A DNA stretch of 13,511 nt from QHBQ01 sp038230695 (GCA_038230695.1 JBBRMT010000124.1:1-13511); one strand, 5' to 3'. Positions 1-6,040 are shown, counted from the first letter of the stretch. Numbers and translations: made by a program. The notes: generated from the letters alone by a model not told the origin.

Positions 1-345
1 GGCAAGGCGCAGGCGGGCAACCACATTGGCGTAATCAGCAATGCGATCCAGCAGTATGTTGAAGGGCTGGGCTTCCATGTGGTGCATGACTATGGCGGCC
101 ATGGTCTCGGCACCGCGATGCACGAAGACCCGCACGTGCCGACTGAGGGATATCCCACCGACGGTATGATGCTTCGCCCCGGCATGGCAATCGCCATCGA
201 GCCAATGTTGAGCGCCGGTTCGCCCGATGTAGAGGTGGCCGCCGACGGCTGGGCGGTAGTTATCAAGGACCGCGCCCTGTCATCGCACTTCGAGCATACC
301 GTGGCAATTACTGAGAACGGGCCGGAGATAATGACCCTGCCCTAG
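1..345 (+). CDS. map: Methionine aminopeptidase type I, C-terminal part (5' end outside window)
   Basis: This is the last 114 residues of a methionine aminopeptidase, the cytosolic metalloenzyme that removes the initiator methionine from nascent proteins. The reading frame is open from base 1, so the gene begins upstream of the window. Visible family signatures are GHGLGTAMHEDPHVP (metal-ligand His and the second active-site His), AIEPM (metal-ligand Glu) and HFEHT (last metal-ligand Glu). The two Asp ligands expected earlier in the protein lie outside the window. The stop TAG at 343-345 is followed two bases later by the -35 box of the infA promoter, so map ends an upstream transcription unit, though read-through is possible because no terminator hairpin separates them. 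The map-infA-rpmJ order is the standard one in many bacteria, usually after secY and adk. Confidence 0.95.
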   Translation, partial: GKAQAGNHIGVISNAIQQYVEGLGFHVVHDYGGHGLGTAMHEDPHVPTEGYPTDGMMLRPGMAIAIEPMLSAGSPDVEVAADGWAVVIKDRALSSHFEHTVAITENGPEIMTLP

Positions 346-346
346 C

Positions 347-376
347 TTGACGCGCAAGCACGAAATGTGGTACAAT
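347..376 (+). promoter_or_regulatory. Sigma70-type promoter for the infA-rpmJ-rpsM operon
   Basis: TTGACG (347-352) and TACAAT (371-376) are separated by 18 bases, and TG at 368-369 gives an extended -10 (TGGTACAAT). This is the best promoter match in the first 6 kb. It begins just after the map stop codon, so transcription should start near 383 and leave a leader of about 110 nt before infA. Box matches are seen directly; activity is inferred. Confidence 0.75.
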
Positions 377-390
377 ACGCTTTGGCGCGT

Positions 391-453
391 TATGTGCCAG
401 ACCCGCCTGTTGTCTGCTGGGCGGCATATTTGTGTGAGGCGCAGAGTGCGCCT
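391..453 (+). promoter_or_regulatory. Structured 5' leader of infA with competing hairpins
   Basis: Within the predicted leader, CAGAC (398-402) can pair with GTCTG (412-416). Alternatively CCGCC (403-407) can pair with GGCGG (420-424), optionally helped by TATG (391-394) with CATA (425-428). The two arrangements exclude each other. A separate hairpin AGGCGC/GCGCCT (437-442 with 448-453, loop AGAGT) follows. None is followed by a T-run, so a simple terminator is unlikely. Competing stems upstream of a translation-factor/ribosomal-protein operon could be an autoregulatory leader, but no known leader family is recognised and short stems arise by chance in G+C-rich DNA. Confidence 0.3.
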
Positions 454-491
454 ACCGAGGCAAAGCTAGAGCCTATTGGCTAAAGGATTTT

Positions 492-725
492 ATGGCTAAG
501 AAGAACAACCCTAAAAAAGATGTAATTGAGGTAGATGGCAAGATTGTCGAAGCCTTGCCTAACGCCATGTTCAGTGTCGAACTGGATAATGGGCATAAGG
601 TACTTGCCCATATCTCCGGCAAGATGCGGATGAACTTTATCAAAATCGCCCTGGGCGACCGCGTTCTGGTCGAGCTTTCCCCCTATGACCTCGGTCGTGG
701 GCGGATTACCTATCGCTATCGCTAG
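492..725 (+). CDS. infA: Translation initiation factor IF-1
   Basis: This 77-residue protein is the usual size for IF-1 (about 72), a single OB-fold protein that binds the 30S A site with IF-2 and IF-3 during initiation. Recognisable segments are KKDVIEVDGKIVEALPNAMFSVELDNGH, VLAHISGKMRMNFIKIALGDRVLVELSPYD and the C-terminal RGRITYRYR. The ATG at 492 has AAAGGA at 482-487 a few bases upstream and is the natural family start; the N-terminus MAKKNNPKKD is slightly longer than in E. coli. It is the first gene after the promoter at 347-376. A short hairpin and the rpmJ ribosome binding site follow it, so infA and rpmJ are probably co-transcribed. Confidence 0.97.
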   Translation: MAKKNNPKKDVIEVDGKIVEALPNAMFSVELDNGHKVLAHISGKMRMNFIKIALGDRVLVELSPYDLGRGRITYRYR

Positions 726-726
726 T

Positions 727-743
727 CCCCTGCAGCAGAGGGG
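727..743. repeat. Short C/G palindrome between infA and rpmJ
   Basis: CCCCT (727-731) and AGGGG (739-743) are perfect inverted arms around a 7-base loop, directly after the infA stop codon. There is no T-run after it, so it is a poor terminator. It may stabilise the mRNA 3' to infA, or be a minimal member of the C/G palindrome group found elsewhere in the window. Confidence 0.4.
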
Positions 744-763
744 TTGGAGAGGAAACTGTAACC

Positions 764-880
764 ATGAAAGTACGAGCATCAGTCAAGCCGCGTTGCCCAT
801 CCTGCAAGATTATCAAGCGCAAGGGTGTGGTTATCGTTATTTGCAGCGCCACGCCCAAGCACAAGCAGCGCCAGGGCTAA
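764..880 (+). CDS. rpmJ: 50S ribosomal protein L36 (bL36), zinc-binding form
   Basis: A 38-residue protein (MKVRASVKPRC...KHKQRQG) that matches bL36 along its whole length. It binds 23S rRNA in the large subunit. The zinc ligands are present: Cys11, Cys14, Cys27 and His33, so this is the zinc-containing form rather than the cysteine-free paralogue. The ATG at 764 has GGAGAGG at 746-752 upstream with workable spacing. The gene sits 38 bp after infA in the conserved infA-rpmJ-rpsM order. A heptamer array starts three bases after its stop codon, which makes the gap to rpsM unusually large (121 bp). Confidence 0.97.
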   Translation: MKVRASVKPRCPSCKIIKRKGVVIVICSATPKHKQRQG

Positions 881-883
881 GGC

Positions 884-916
884 GATTGTAGATTGCAGAT
901 TGTAGATTGTAGATTA
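884..916. repeat. Heptanucleotide tandem array (GATTGTA)n, first copy
   Basis: Four units read GATTGTA, GATTGCA, GATTGTA, GATTGTA (884-911), followed by a partial GATTA. The array begins three bases after the rpmJ stop. A near-identical array occurs at 12346-12385, again just after a stop codon and also ending in GATTA, and an inverted relative lies at 937-981. Confidence 0.9.
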
Positions 917-936
917 GAGGCCCGCCTTCGATCACC

Positions 937-981
937 ATCTACGTTCTACACTCTACATTCTACATTCTACATTCTACAATC
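937..981. repeat. Inverted heptanucleotide array (TTCTACA)n
   Basis: Six units (ATCTACG, TTCTACA, CTCTACA, then TTCTACA three times, 937-978) end with ATC. On the opposite strand the units read TGTAGAA, a one-base variant of the GATTGTA register, and the last bases TACAATC are the exact complement of GATTGTA. The two arrays therefore form an imperfect inverted repeat around a 20-bp centre and could fold as a long hairpin in the rpmJ-rpsM transcript. The array stops 6 bases before the rpsM ribosome binding site. Confidence 0.88.
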
Positions 982-1001
982 AGGACAGAAGGAGCGACCC
1001 T

Positions 1002-1379
1002 TTGGCAAGAATAGCCGGTGTAGACATTCCCCGCGACAAGCGGATTGAGATTTCGCTCACCTATATCTATGGCATTGGCCCCACCACCAGCAAGAAGATT
1101 CTGGCCGAGGCCAAAATTAGCCCCGATTCCCGCACCCGCCTGCTCACCGAAGAAGAAGTGACTCGCCTGCGCGACATCATTGACCGCGAGTACCGCGTCG
1201 AGGGCGACCTACGCCGCGAGGTCAATATGAACATCAAGCGGCTGATTGACATCGGTTGCTATCGCGGTATCCGTCATCGTCGCGGCCTGCCGGTACATGG
1301 GCAGCGTACCCGCACCAATGCGCGTACCCGCCGTGGCCCGCGCCGCATCGTTGCCAACAAGAAGAAGGCGACCAAGTAG
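1002..1379 (+). CDS. rpsM: 30S ribosomal protein S13 (uS13)
   Basis: A 125-residue protein typical of uS13, which sits in the head of the small subunit and contacts the P-site tRNA and the large subunit through bridges. It begins MARIAGVDIPRDKRIEISLTYIYGIG. The C-terminal hallmark GCYRGIRHRRGLPVHGQRTRTNARTRRGP is complete, followed by a basic lysine-rich tail. The start is TTG at 1002: it lies 7 bases after AAGGAG (989-994) and gives the canonical N-terminus, with no ATG alternative in frame. It is separated from rpsK by 199 bp that contain a long inverted repeat, a wide gap for this pair, which is normally close together. Confidence 0.96.
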   Translation: MARIAGVDIPRDKRIEISLTYIYGIGPTTSKKILAEAKISPDSRTRLLTEEEVTRLRDIIDREYRVEGDLRREVNMNIKRLIDIGCYRGIRHRRGLPVHGQRTRTNARTRRGPRRIVANKKKATK

Positions 1380-1391
1380 TTAACGACCTTC

Positions 1392-1491
1392 GGCTGGCGA
1401 TTAAGTGGTTGAGTATTGATACCAGCGTTGCAGCTTTAGCCGCTGCGTACCTCAAACGCCCGGTCACGACCAACCCAAGCAATCGCCAGCC
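1392..1491 (+). promoter_or_regulatory. Long inverted repeat / putative RNA structure between rpsM and rpsK
   Basis: GGCTGGCGATT (1392-1402) and AATCGCCAGCC (1481-1491) are perfect 11-bp inverted arms. Inside them GGTTG (1407-1411) can pair with CAACC (1471-1475), and GCAGC (1430-1434) with GCTGC (1442-1446), giving a nested stem of about 100 nt. No coding capacity is convincing here. Position upstream of rpsK-rpsD-rpoA would suit a regulatory RNA element: S4 is a classic autoregulator in other bacteria, but its known target structures are not recognised here. A small mobile or repeated element is the alternative. Confidence 0.45.
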
Positions 1492-1524
1492 AGGTCAGGC
1501 GCTACCCAGCAAGCCTGAGATGAA

Positions 1525-1555
1525 GGGGCGCGGTAATTTACGCCCTTGCTAAAAT
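1525..1555 (+). promoter_or_regulatory. Hairpin and possible extended -10 promoter ahead of rpsK
   Basis: GGGCG (1526-1530) pairs with CGCCC (1541-1545). Immediately after lies TGCTAAAAT (1547-1555), which fits an extended -10 (TG-n-TAAAAT), with no good -35 box upstream. This might be an internal promoter giving rpsK-rpsD-rpoA extra expression. Evidence is a single weak motif. Confidence 0.25.
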
Positions 1556-1578
1556 ATCTGTAGAATAAAGGAGCAACA

Positions 1579-2004
1579 ATGGCCGAGAAGGGGCAGTCCA
1601 CTGCCGTAACCGCCAAGAAGGCCCGTGCCGCCCGTGCCAAGCGCCGTGAGCGTAAGGTAGTGCCGCGCGGCCAGGCACACATTCAATCCAGCTTCAACAA
1701 CACCATCGTTACCCTGACCGATCCAAAGGGCAACGTGCTATCGTGGAGCAGCGCGGGAGCCAACAACTTCAAGGGTTCACGCAAGAGCACCCCCTATGCT
1801 GCCCAGATCACGGCGGAGAATGCCGCCCGCAAAAGCCAGGAACACGGCTTGCGCCAGGTCGAGGTCTTCGTCAAGGGACCAGGCAGTGGCCGCGAGGCGG
1901 CGATCCGCTCCTTGCAGGCCAGCGGCTTGCAGGTGGTCAGCATCACCGACGTAACTCCCATTCCACACAATGGTTGCCGCCCACCCAAGCGCCGTCGTGT
2001 CTAA
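1579..2004 (+). CDS. rpsK: 30S ribosomal protein S11 (uS11)
   Basis: A 141-residue uS11 from the small-subunit platform, near the mRNA exit and the E site. After a lysine/arginine/alanine-rich N-terminus, the core HIQSSFNNTIVTLTD, SAGANNFKGSRKSTPYAAQ and GPGSGREAAIRSLQASGL is well conserved. The C-terminus DVTPIPHNGCRPPKRRRV carries the conserved PHNGCRPPK motif. AAGGAG (1568-1573) lies 5 bases before the ATG. The next gene, rpsD, starts 46 bp downstream, as expected in the alpha operon. Confidence 0.97.
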   Translation: MAEKGQSTAVTAKKARAARAKRRERKVVPRGQAHIQSSFNNTIVTLTDPKGNVLSWSSAGANNFKGSRKSTPYAAQITAENAARKSQEHGLRQVEVFVKGPGSGREAAIRSLQASGLQVVSITDVTPIPHNGCRPPKRRRV

Positions 2005-2050
2005 ATTGCAGGTTTGTTTCCGCTATAAATGTTTACGGAGGAAGATTACT

Positions 2051-2680
2051 TTGTCGAGATATATCGGGCCAGTATGTAGACTGTGCCGACGTGAGGGGAT
2101 GAAGCTGCTGCTCAAGGGCGATCGTTGCCTCACCCCCAAGTGCGCCATCGAGCGGCGCAATGTTCCGCCTGGGCCACACGCTGCCAAGCGTGGCCGCAAG
2201 CCCAGCGATTACGGCGTTCAGCTTCGGGAGAAGCAGAAGGCCAAGCGCATCTATGGTGTCCTGGAGCGGCAGTTCGAGCGCCACTTCGAGGAAGCCAACC
2301 GTCAGCAGGGTTCGACTGGCGAAAACCTGCTGCGTATCCTGGAGCTACGGTTCGACAACATCGTTTATCGCCTCGGCTTCGCCGACTCGCGCAAGCAGGC
2401 TCGCCAACTGGTGCGCCACGGCCACTTCACCGTCAATGGGGTTAATACCGACATCCCCTCCTACATCATGAAGAATGGCGACAAGATCATGCTGCGGGAT
2501 AAGAGTCGCGGCCTCGAATACTTCAAGGTGGTCGGCCAGACTCTGGTCAAGCATATGCCACCGCGCTGGCTCAGTCTCGATGCGCGTGGCATGGGCGGCA
2601 ACATTATCAGCCTGCCAACCAAAGCCGACGTTGACCTCAGCGTCAACGAGCAGCTTATCGTAGAATTCTATAGCCGATAA
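2051..2680 (+). CDS. rpsD: 30S ribosomal protein S4 (uS4), zinc-finger form
   Basis: A 209-residue primary rRNA-binding protein that nucleates 30S assembly, with roles in decoding fidelity and often in translational autoregulation. The chosen start is TTG at 2051, giving MSRYIGPVCRLCRREG; GGAGG (2037-2041) stands 9 bases upstream. A longer frame back to 1970 would overlap rpsK and add 27 non-conserved residues, so it is rejected. Cys9, Cys12, Cys26 and Cys31 form the N-terminal zinc site typical of Thermus- or Bacteroidetes-like S4 rather than the E. coli type. The S4 RNA-binding segment LELRFDNIVYRLGFADSRKQARQLVRHGHFTVNG is intact. rpoA follows after 50 bp. Confidence 0.96.
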   Translation: MSRYIGPVCRLCRREGMKLLLKGDRCLTPKCAIERRNVPPGPHAAKRGRKPSDYGVQLREKQKAKRIYGVLERQFERHFEEANRQQGSTGENLLRILELRFDNIVYRLGFADSRKQARQLVRHGHFTVNGVNTDIPSYIMKNGDKIMLRDKSRGLEYFKVVGQTLVKHMPPRWLSLDARGMGGNIISLPTKADVDLSVNEQLIVEFYSR

Positions 2681-2730
2681 CCTCCATGAGCGACCTTGCA
2701 ACCGTAATTCCCACTCAACAAGGAGGACTC

Positions 2731-3777
2731 ATGGCAGAGCAGACCTGGCCGAAGGTGGACTGTGTTGCCACCGCCGAAAACTACGCCCGCTTCATGGTTG
2801 CCCCGCTGGAGCCGGGCTATGGCGCGACCCTGGGTAACTCGCTGCGTCGCATCCTGCTCTCCTCGCTGCCGGGCAGCGCCGTGACCAACATCCGTATAGA
2901 TAACATCTACCACGAATTCTCGTCCATCGCCGGAGTCAAGGAGGATGTGACCGAAATCGTGCTGAATGTAAAGAAGGTTCGCCTACGCAGCTACTCGGAT
3001 CGGCCGGTTACGATGCGCCTCAGCTACAGTGGCCCTGGCATAGTTACCGCAGGCGATATTCAGTTGCCCAGCAGCGTCGAACTGATCAACCCGGAGCAGC
3101 CACTAGCTAGCCTCGACGGCGACGAAGCCCGCCTGGAGATGGAACTAACCGTCGAACGCGGGCGCGGCTACTACTCGTCGGAGGGGCGTGACAACCCTAC
3201 CATCGGCCTCATTCCGGTTGATGCTATCTTCAGCCCAGTGCCGAAGGTCAATTACCTGGTGGAGCGTGATGGCATCGAGCCAACCGAGAACCTGCTGATC
3301 GAAATCTGGACTGATGGCACGATTGACCCTGCCGATGCCCTCAGCACGGCGGCGCAGATCATGGTGCAGCACACGTCCTTGATTGGCAGCTTCCGCAAGG
3401 GCGCAGTTACCAGCCACGCTGACCATCGCCCGACTGGCATCGCACCCATCCCATCGCACATCGCCGAGATGCCGATTGAGCAACTGAACCTGTCGGTGCG
3501 TACCTACAACTGCCTCAAACGTAGCAGCGTGACCAAGGTGGGGCAGATTTTGCAGATGGACCGCAAGGATCTGATGGCGGTACGCAACTTTGGCGACAAG
3601 TCGTACAACGAACTGATAGGCCGCCTGATGGAGCGTGGCTTGCTGCCTGCTGATAGCGACCTGGCCCGTGACTACGATAGCAGCGGCCACATCGAACCCG
3701 CCGATGAAGACGAGGATATGCTCGCCGACGACGAACTGAATGAAGAGCTAGCCGACGAAGAAGAAGCAGAGGAGTAA
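2731..3777 (+). CDS. rpoA: DNA-directed RNA polymerase subunit alpha with acidic C-terminal tail
   Basis: A 348-residue alpha subunit, which dimerises to nucleate RNA polymerase assembly. The N-terminal domain (about 1-230) contains LEPGYGATLGNSLRRILLSSLPGSAV and EFSSIAGVKEDVTEIVLNVK. The C-terminal domain (about 248-305) contains LSVRTYNCLKR, whose Arg257, Asn260 and Lys263 match the UP-element DNA contacts of E. coli alpha (R265 region), and NFGDKSYNEL. ATG 2731 is preferred because AAGGAGG (2720-2726) precedes it and the conserved N-terminus begins there; an ATG at 2686 lacks such a site. Residues from about 307 on form an Asp/Glu-rich tail not found in E. coli alpha. Two stop codons, TAATAA, end the gene, and rplQ starts 9 bp later. 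Confidence 0.96.
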   Translation: MAEQTWPKVDCVATAENYARFMVAPLEPGYGATLGNSLRRILLSSLPGSAVTNIRIDNIYHEFSSIAGVKEDVTEIVLNVKKVRLRSYSDRPVTMRLSYSGPGIVTAGDIQLPSSVELINPEQPLASLDGDEARLEMELTVERGRGYYSSEGRDNPTIGLIPVDAIFSPVPKVNYLVERDGIEPTENLLIEIWTDGTIDPADALSTAAQIMVQHTSLIGSFRKGAVTSHADHRPTGIAPIPSHIAEMPIEQLNLSVRTYNCLKRSSVTKVGQILQMDRKDLMAVRNFGDKSYNELIGRLMERGLLPADSDLARDYDSSGHIEPADEDEDMLADDELNEELADEEEAEE

Positions 3778-3786
3778 TAAAGAGCA

Positions 3787-4149
3787 ATGGCAACCAAACA
3801 TCGCATCGCCGGGCGTTACCTGGGCCGCAACAGTGGCGAACGCCGCGCCCTCTACCGCAATATGCTGGTCTCGTTCGTCGAGCATGAGCATATGACCACC
3901 ACCGAGGCTAAGGCCAAGGAGATTAAGAGCATGGCCGAGCGGCTGGTTACTCTCGCCCGCGAGGATAACCCGCACAACCGCGCTCTGGTGATGGCCGCGC
4001 TGAACAGCAAGCTACTCACCGCCAAGCTGTTTGAGCTACTCGCCCCCCGCTTTGCCGGGCGCGACGGTGGCTATACCCGCCACTACCACATCGGCCCTCG
4101 CTTTGGCGATGCCGCGCCGATGATGCGCCTGGAGTTTGTCGAACTTTAA
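3787..4149 (+). CDS. rplQ: 50S ribosomal protein L17 (bL17)
   Basis: A 120-residue bL17, located near the polypeptide exit tunnel of the large subunit. The family core is clear: RIAGRYLGRNSGERRALYRNMLVSFVEHEHMTTTEAKAKEIKSMAERLVTLA, then LNSKLLTAKLFELLAPRFAGRDGGYTR and the C-terminal GPRFGDAAPMMRLEFVEL. The ATG at 3787 has only a weak ribosome binding site (AAAGAG) and lies 9 bp after the rpoA stop, so translational coupling to rpoA is likely. rpoA-rplQ adjacency is nearly universal. Confidence 0.97.
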   Translation: MATKHRIAGRYLGRNSGERRALYRNMLVSFVEHEHMTTTEAKAKEIKSMAERLVTLAREDNPHNRALVMAALNSKLLTAKLFELLAPRFAGRDGGYTRHYHIGPRFGDAAPMMRLEFVEL

Positions 4150-4171
4150 CCCCAGGGTGAGGGCCAGCGCG

Positions 4172-4951
4172 ATGAATCTCAAGCTGACCATCGCTTATGA
4201 CGGCAGCAGCTTTCAGGGATCGCAACTGCAAATCCGCAGCGGGGTCAACCAACGCACGGTGCAGCGCGAACTGGAAGCGGCGATTTTGCAGCTAACCGCG
4301 CAGCCAGTGCGCGTCGCCATGGCGGGGCGCACCGATAGCGGGGTTCACGCCAGCGGCCAGATCGCCGCTTTTACGCCACCAGCAGAAGGTAGCGGGGCGC
4401 GGCTCAAGCTGGATGAATGGCAGGATGCGCTAAACGCCCACCTACCACCCGACCTGCGAGTGATGGCAATCGCACAGGCTAGCGACGAGTTCCACCCTCG
4501 CTTCGATGCGAAGCGACGCGAGTACGCATATCGCATCTGGCAAGGCGCGGCACTGCCGCCACTTCGCCGCTTCGATACGCTGCTGGTGGTTTACTCACTC
4601 GATGTTGTGGCGATGCAGGCGGCCTGCCAGCAGCTAATCGGCAGCCACGATTTCGCCGCCTTTGCCAGCACTGGCGGACGTGGCGCGAAGCCTGCCCCCA
4701 CTGTGCGCGAGATGTACCTGGCCGATTGTCGTGCCGAGGCCGATGAGTATGGACAGCTAATCACCGTCCAACTAACCGCCAACGCCTTCCTCACGCACAT
4801 GGTACGCAACATTGTTGGCACGCTGCTGATGGTGGGGCGGGGGCGGATGAGCGTGGCCCAGTTCGCTGATGTGCTGGCAAGTGGCAACCGCCGCCATGCT
4901 GGCACCACTGCCCCGCCGCAGGGCCTGACCCTGGTGCAAGTGACGTATTGA
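4172..4951 (+). CDS. truA: tRNA pseudouridine(38-40) synthase TruA
   Basis: A 259-residue TruA, which isomerises uridines 38-40 in the tRNA anticodon stem-loop. The catalytic motif AGRTDSGVHA contains Asp55, the nucleophilic aspartate of the family. Other conserved segments are MNLKLTIAYDGSSFQGSQLQ at the N-terminus, FHPRFDAKRREYAYRI (about 107-122) and ANAFLTHMVRNIVGTLLMVG (about 203-222). The ATG at 4172 is chosen over an upstream TTG at 4136 because it starts the conserved N-terminus and has a GGTGAGG-type site 8 bases upstream; the longer frame would overlap rplQ. It lies 22 bp after rplQ in the order rplQ-truA-rplM-rpsI, which is common in Gram-positive and related phyla. Confidence 0.95.
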   Translation: MNLKLTIAYDGSSFQGSQLQIRSGVNQRTVQRELEAAILQLTAQPVRVAMAGRTDSGVHASGQIAAFTPPAEGSGARLKLDEWQDALNAHLPPDLRVMAIAQASDEFHPRFDAKRREYAYRIWQGAALPPLRRFDTLLVVYSLDVVAMQAACQQLIGSHDFAAFASTGGRGAKPAPTVREMYLADCRAEADEYGQLITVQLTANAFLTHMVRNIVGTLLMVGRGRMSVAQFADVLASGNRRHAGTTAPPQGLTLVQVTY

Positions 4952-4985
4952 TGCTCACTTGTGGGGTTTTGAGGGTCGGCACGGA

Positions 4986-5014
4986 CCCACCCCCAACCCC
5001 TCCCGTGGGAGGGG
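4986..5014. repeat. C/G-rich palindromic repeat between truA and rplM
   Basis: CCCCTCCC (4997-5004) and GGGAGGGG (5007-5014) are perfect 8-bp arms around GT, preceded by CCCACCCCCAA. A longer frame across this region would read PPPTPPVGGE, the kind of spurious peptide such palindromes give. Related elements lie at 7953-8020 and 13438-13459. It has no T-run and so is not a classical terminator, but it could slow transcription or protect mRNA ends. Confidence 0.7.
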
Positions 5015-5029
5015 AGACATATTTATCTG

Positions 5030-5054
5030 GTTGTGCGCTGTATAAGGCGCAAAC
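5030..5054 (+). promoter_or_regulatory. Small hairpin in the rplM leader
   Basis: GTT-(G)-TGCGC (5030-5038) pairs with GCGCAAAC (5047-5054) around the loop TGTATAAG. It sits 22 bp before the rplM ATG and could be an L13-related leader element or part of a promoter, since TATAAG resembles a -10. No -35 box was found at the right spacing. Confidence 0.25.
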
Positions 5055-5076
5055 GTTGATAGCAAGGAAAGGTAAC

Positions 5077-5613
5077 ATGAAGACGCTAAACATCAAAACT
5101 TACAGCCCCAAGGCCGGTGACATCGAGCGAAGCTGGCACCTGATTGATGCTGCCGGGCAAACGCTGGGCCGCCTTAGCTCGGAGATCGCCAAGCTGTTGC
5201 GCGGCAAGCACAAGCCCGGCTATGCGCCGCACATGGATACTGGCGATTTCGTTATTGTCATCAACGCCGAGCAGATCGTCGTTACTGGCGGCAAGGCGCA
5301 GCAGAAGGTCTACAACCGCCACTCCAACTATCCAGGCGGCTTCCGCAGCGTGCCGTATCTGGATATGCTTCGTCAGCACCCCACCCGCCCGATCGAAGAA
5401 GCGGTCAAGGGGATGCTGCCGCGCAACCGCCTCGGCGAACAGCAGCTACGTAAGCTGCACATCTATGCTGGCCCCAACCACCCGCACAGCGCCCAGCAGC
5501 CCACCCCTTACATCTTCAGCGAACGGCAGCTTGGCAACCCCCAGGGAACGGAGCGCGACTCGCGCCACCGCTCTACCCATGCCGATAGCGACAGCAGCGA
5601 GAAGGAGAGTTAG
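5077..5613 (+). CDS. rplM: 50S ribosomal protein L13 (uL13) with C-terminal extension
   Basis: uL13 is an early 23S rRNA-binding assembly protein. The core is clear: RSWHLIDAAGQTLGRLSSEIAKLLRGKHKPGYAPHMDTGDFVIVINAEQIVVTGGK, HSNYPGG, VKGMLPRNRLGEQQLRKLHIYAGPNHPHSAQQP. The ATG at 5077 has AAGGAAAGG (5064-5072) just upstream; a longer in-frame ORF back to 4948 runs through the palindromic repeat and is rejected. The protein is 178 residues, against about 142-150 usually. The extra tail of roughly 35 residues is polar, Ser/Asp/His/Arg-rich, and probably disordered. rpsI begins 4 bp after the stop, so rplM-rpsI are co-transcribed and probably coupled. Confidence 0.95.
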   Translation: MKTLNIKTYSPKAGDIERSWHLIDAAGQTLGRLSSEIAKLLRGKHKPGYAPHMDTGDFVIVINAEQIVVTGGKAQQKVYNRHSNYPGGFRSVPYLDMLRQHPTRPIEEAVKGMLPRNRLGEQQLRKLHIYAGPNHPHSAQQPTPYIFSERQLGNPQGTERDSRHRSTHADSDSSEKES

Positions 5614-5617
5614 TTAG

Positions 5618-6040
5618 ATGACCAGCACCACCCCCCACCAGATAACCGGCACCCGCTACTTCTACGGCACCGGCCGTCGCAAGTCGGCCATCGCCCGCGT
5701 CCGCCTCATCCCCGGCGCAGGCCAGCTTATCGTCAACGGCAAGACCACTGATGAATACTTCGGCGGTCGCCAGCTCTACCAGCAGGTGATCAACGAGCCT
5801 CTAGCCGTAACCAGCACCGCCGGTCGCTTCAGCGCCAGCATCAAGGTGGCAGGCGGTGGGGTCAGCGGCCAGGCCGGGGCCATCCGCCACGGCATTGCCC
5901 GCGCCCTGATCGCCTTCGATGCCAGCCTGCGCGGTTCGCTCAAGCGGGCCGGCCTGCTTACCCGCGACCCCCGCGTGAAGGAGCGCAAGCACGTTGGCCT
6001 CAAGCGGGCGCGTAAGGCTCCGCAGTACACCAAGCGGTAA
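5618..6040 (+). CDS. rpsI: 30S ribosomal protein S9 (uS9)
   Basis: A 140-residue uS9, whose C-terminal tail reaches the P-site tRNA. The N-terminal GTRYFYGTGRRKSAIARVRLIPG, NGKTTDEYFGGR, VAGGGVSGQAGAIRHGIARAL and the terminal KRARKAPQYTKR are hallmarks; the final Lys-Arg contacts the anticodon stem-loop in known ribosomes. GAAGGAGAG (5601-5609), inside the end of rplM, serves as its ribosome binding site. It is the last gene of the ribosomal set and is followed by strong hairpins. Confidence 0.97.
   Translation: MTSTTPHQITGTRYFYGTGRRKSAIARVRLIPGAGQLIVNGKTTDEYFGGRQLYQQVINEPLAVTSTAGRFSASIKVAGGGVSGQAGAIRHGIARALIAFDASLRGSLKRAGLLTRDPRVKERKHVGLKRARKAPQYTKR

Noticed and set aside
884..981. Heptamer arrays as a CRISPR array
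   Set aside because: Units are 7 bp and contiguous with no spacers, and no cas genes are present.
1256..1552. 98-residue frame over the end of rpsM and the rpsM-rpsK gap
   Set aside because: It is out of frame with rpsM for much of its length, has no ribosome binding site or family similarity, and covers an inverted repeat.
1970..2050. Longer rpsD start overlapping rpsK
   Set aside because: It overlaps the rpsK coding end and adds non-conserved residues; TTG 2051 with GGAGG upstream starts at the standard S4 N-terminus.
2686..2730. ATG at 2686 as the rpoA start
   Set aside because: It is preceded by CCTCC rather than a ribosome binding site, while ATG 2731 follows AAGGAGG and matches the family start.
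3145..3690. 181-residue frame antisense to rpoA
   Set aside because: It is a shadow of a high-G+C coding region; rpoA on the + strand is certain.
4136..4171. TTG at 4136 as the truA start
   Set aside because: It would overlap the end of rplQ and add residues before the conserved N-terminus; ATG 4172 has a better upstream site.
4948..5076. Upstream extension of the rplM reading frame
   Set aside because: The added 43 residues run through the palindromic repeat (PPPTPP type) and have no conserved content; ATG 5077 has a good ribosome binding site and gives the family N-terminus.
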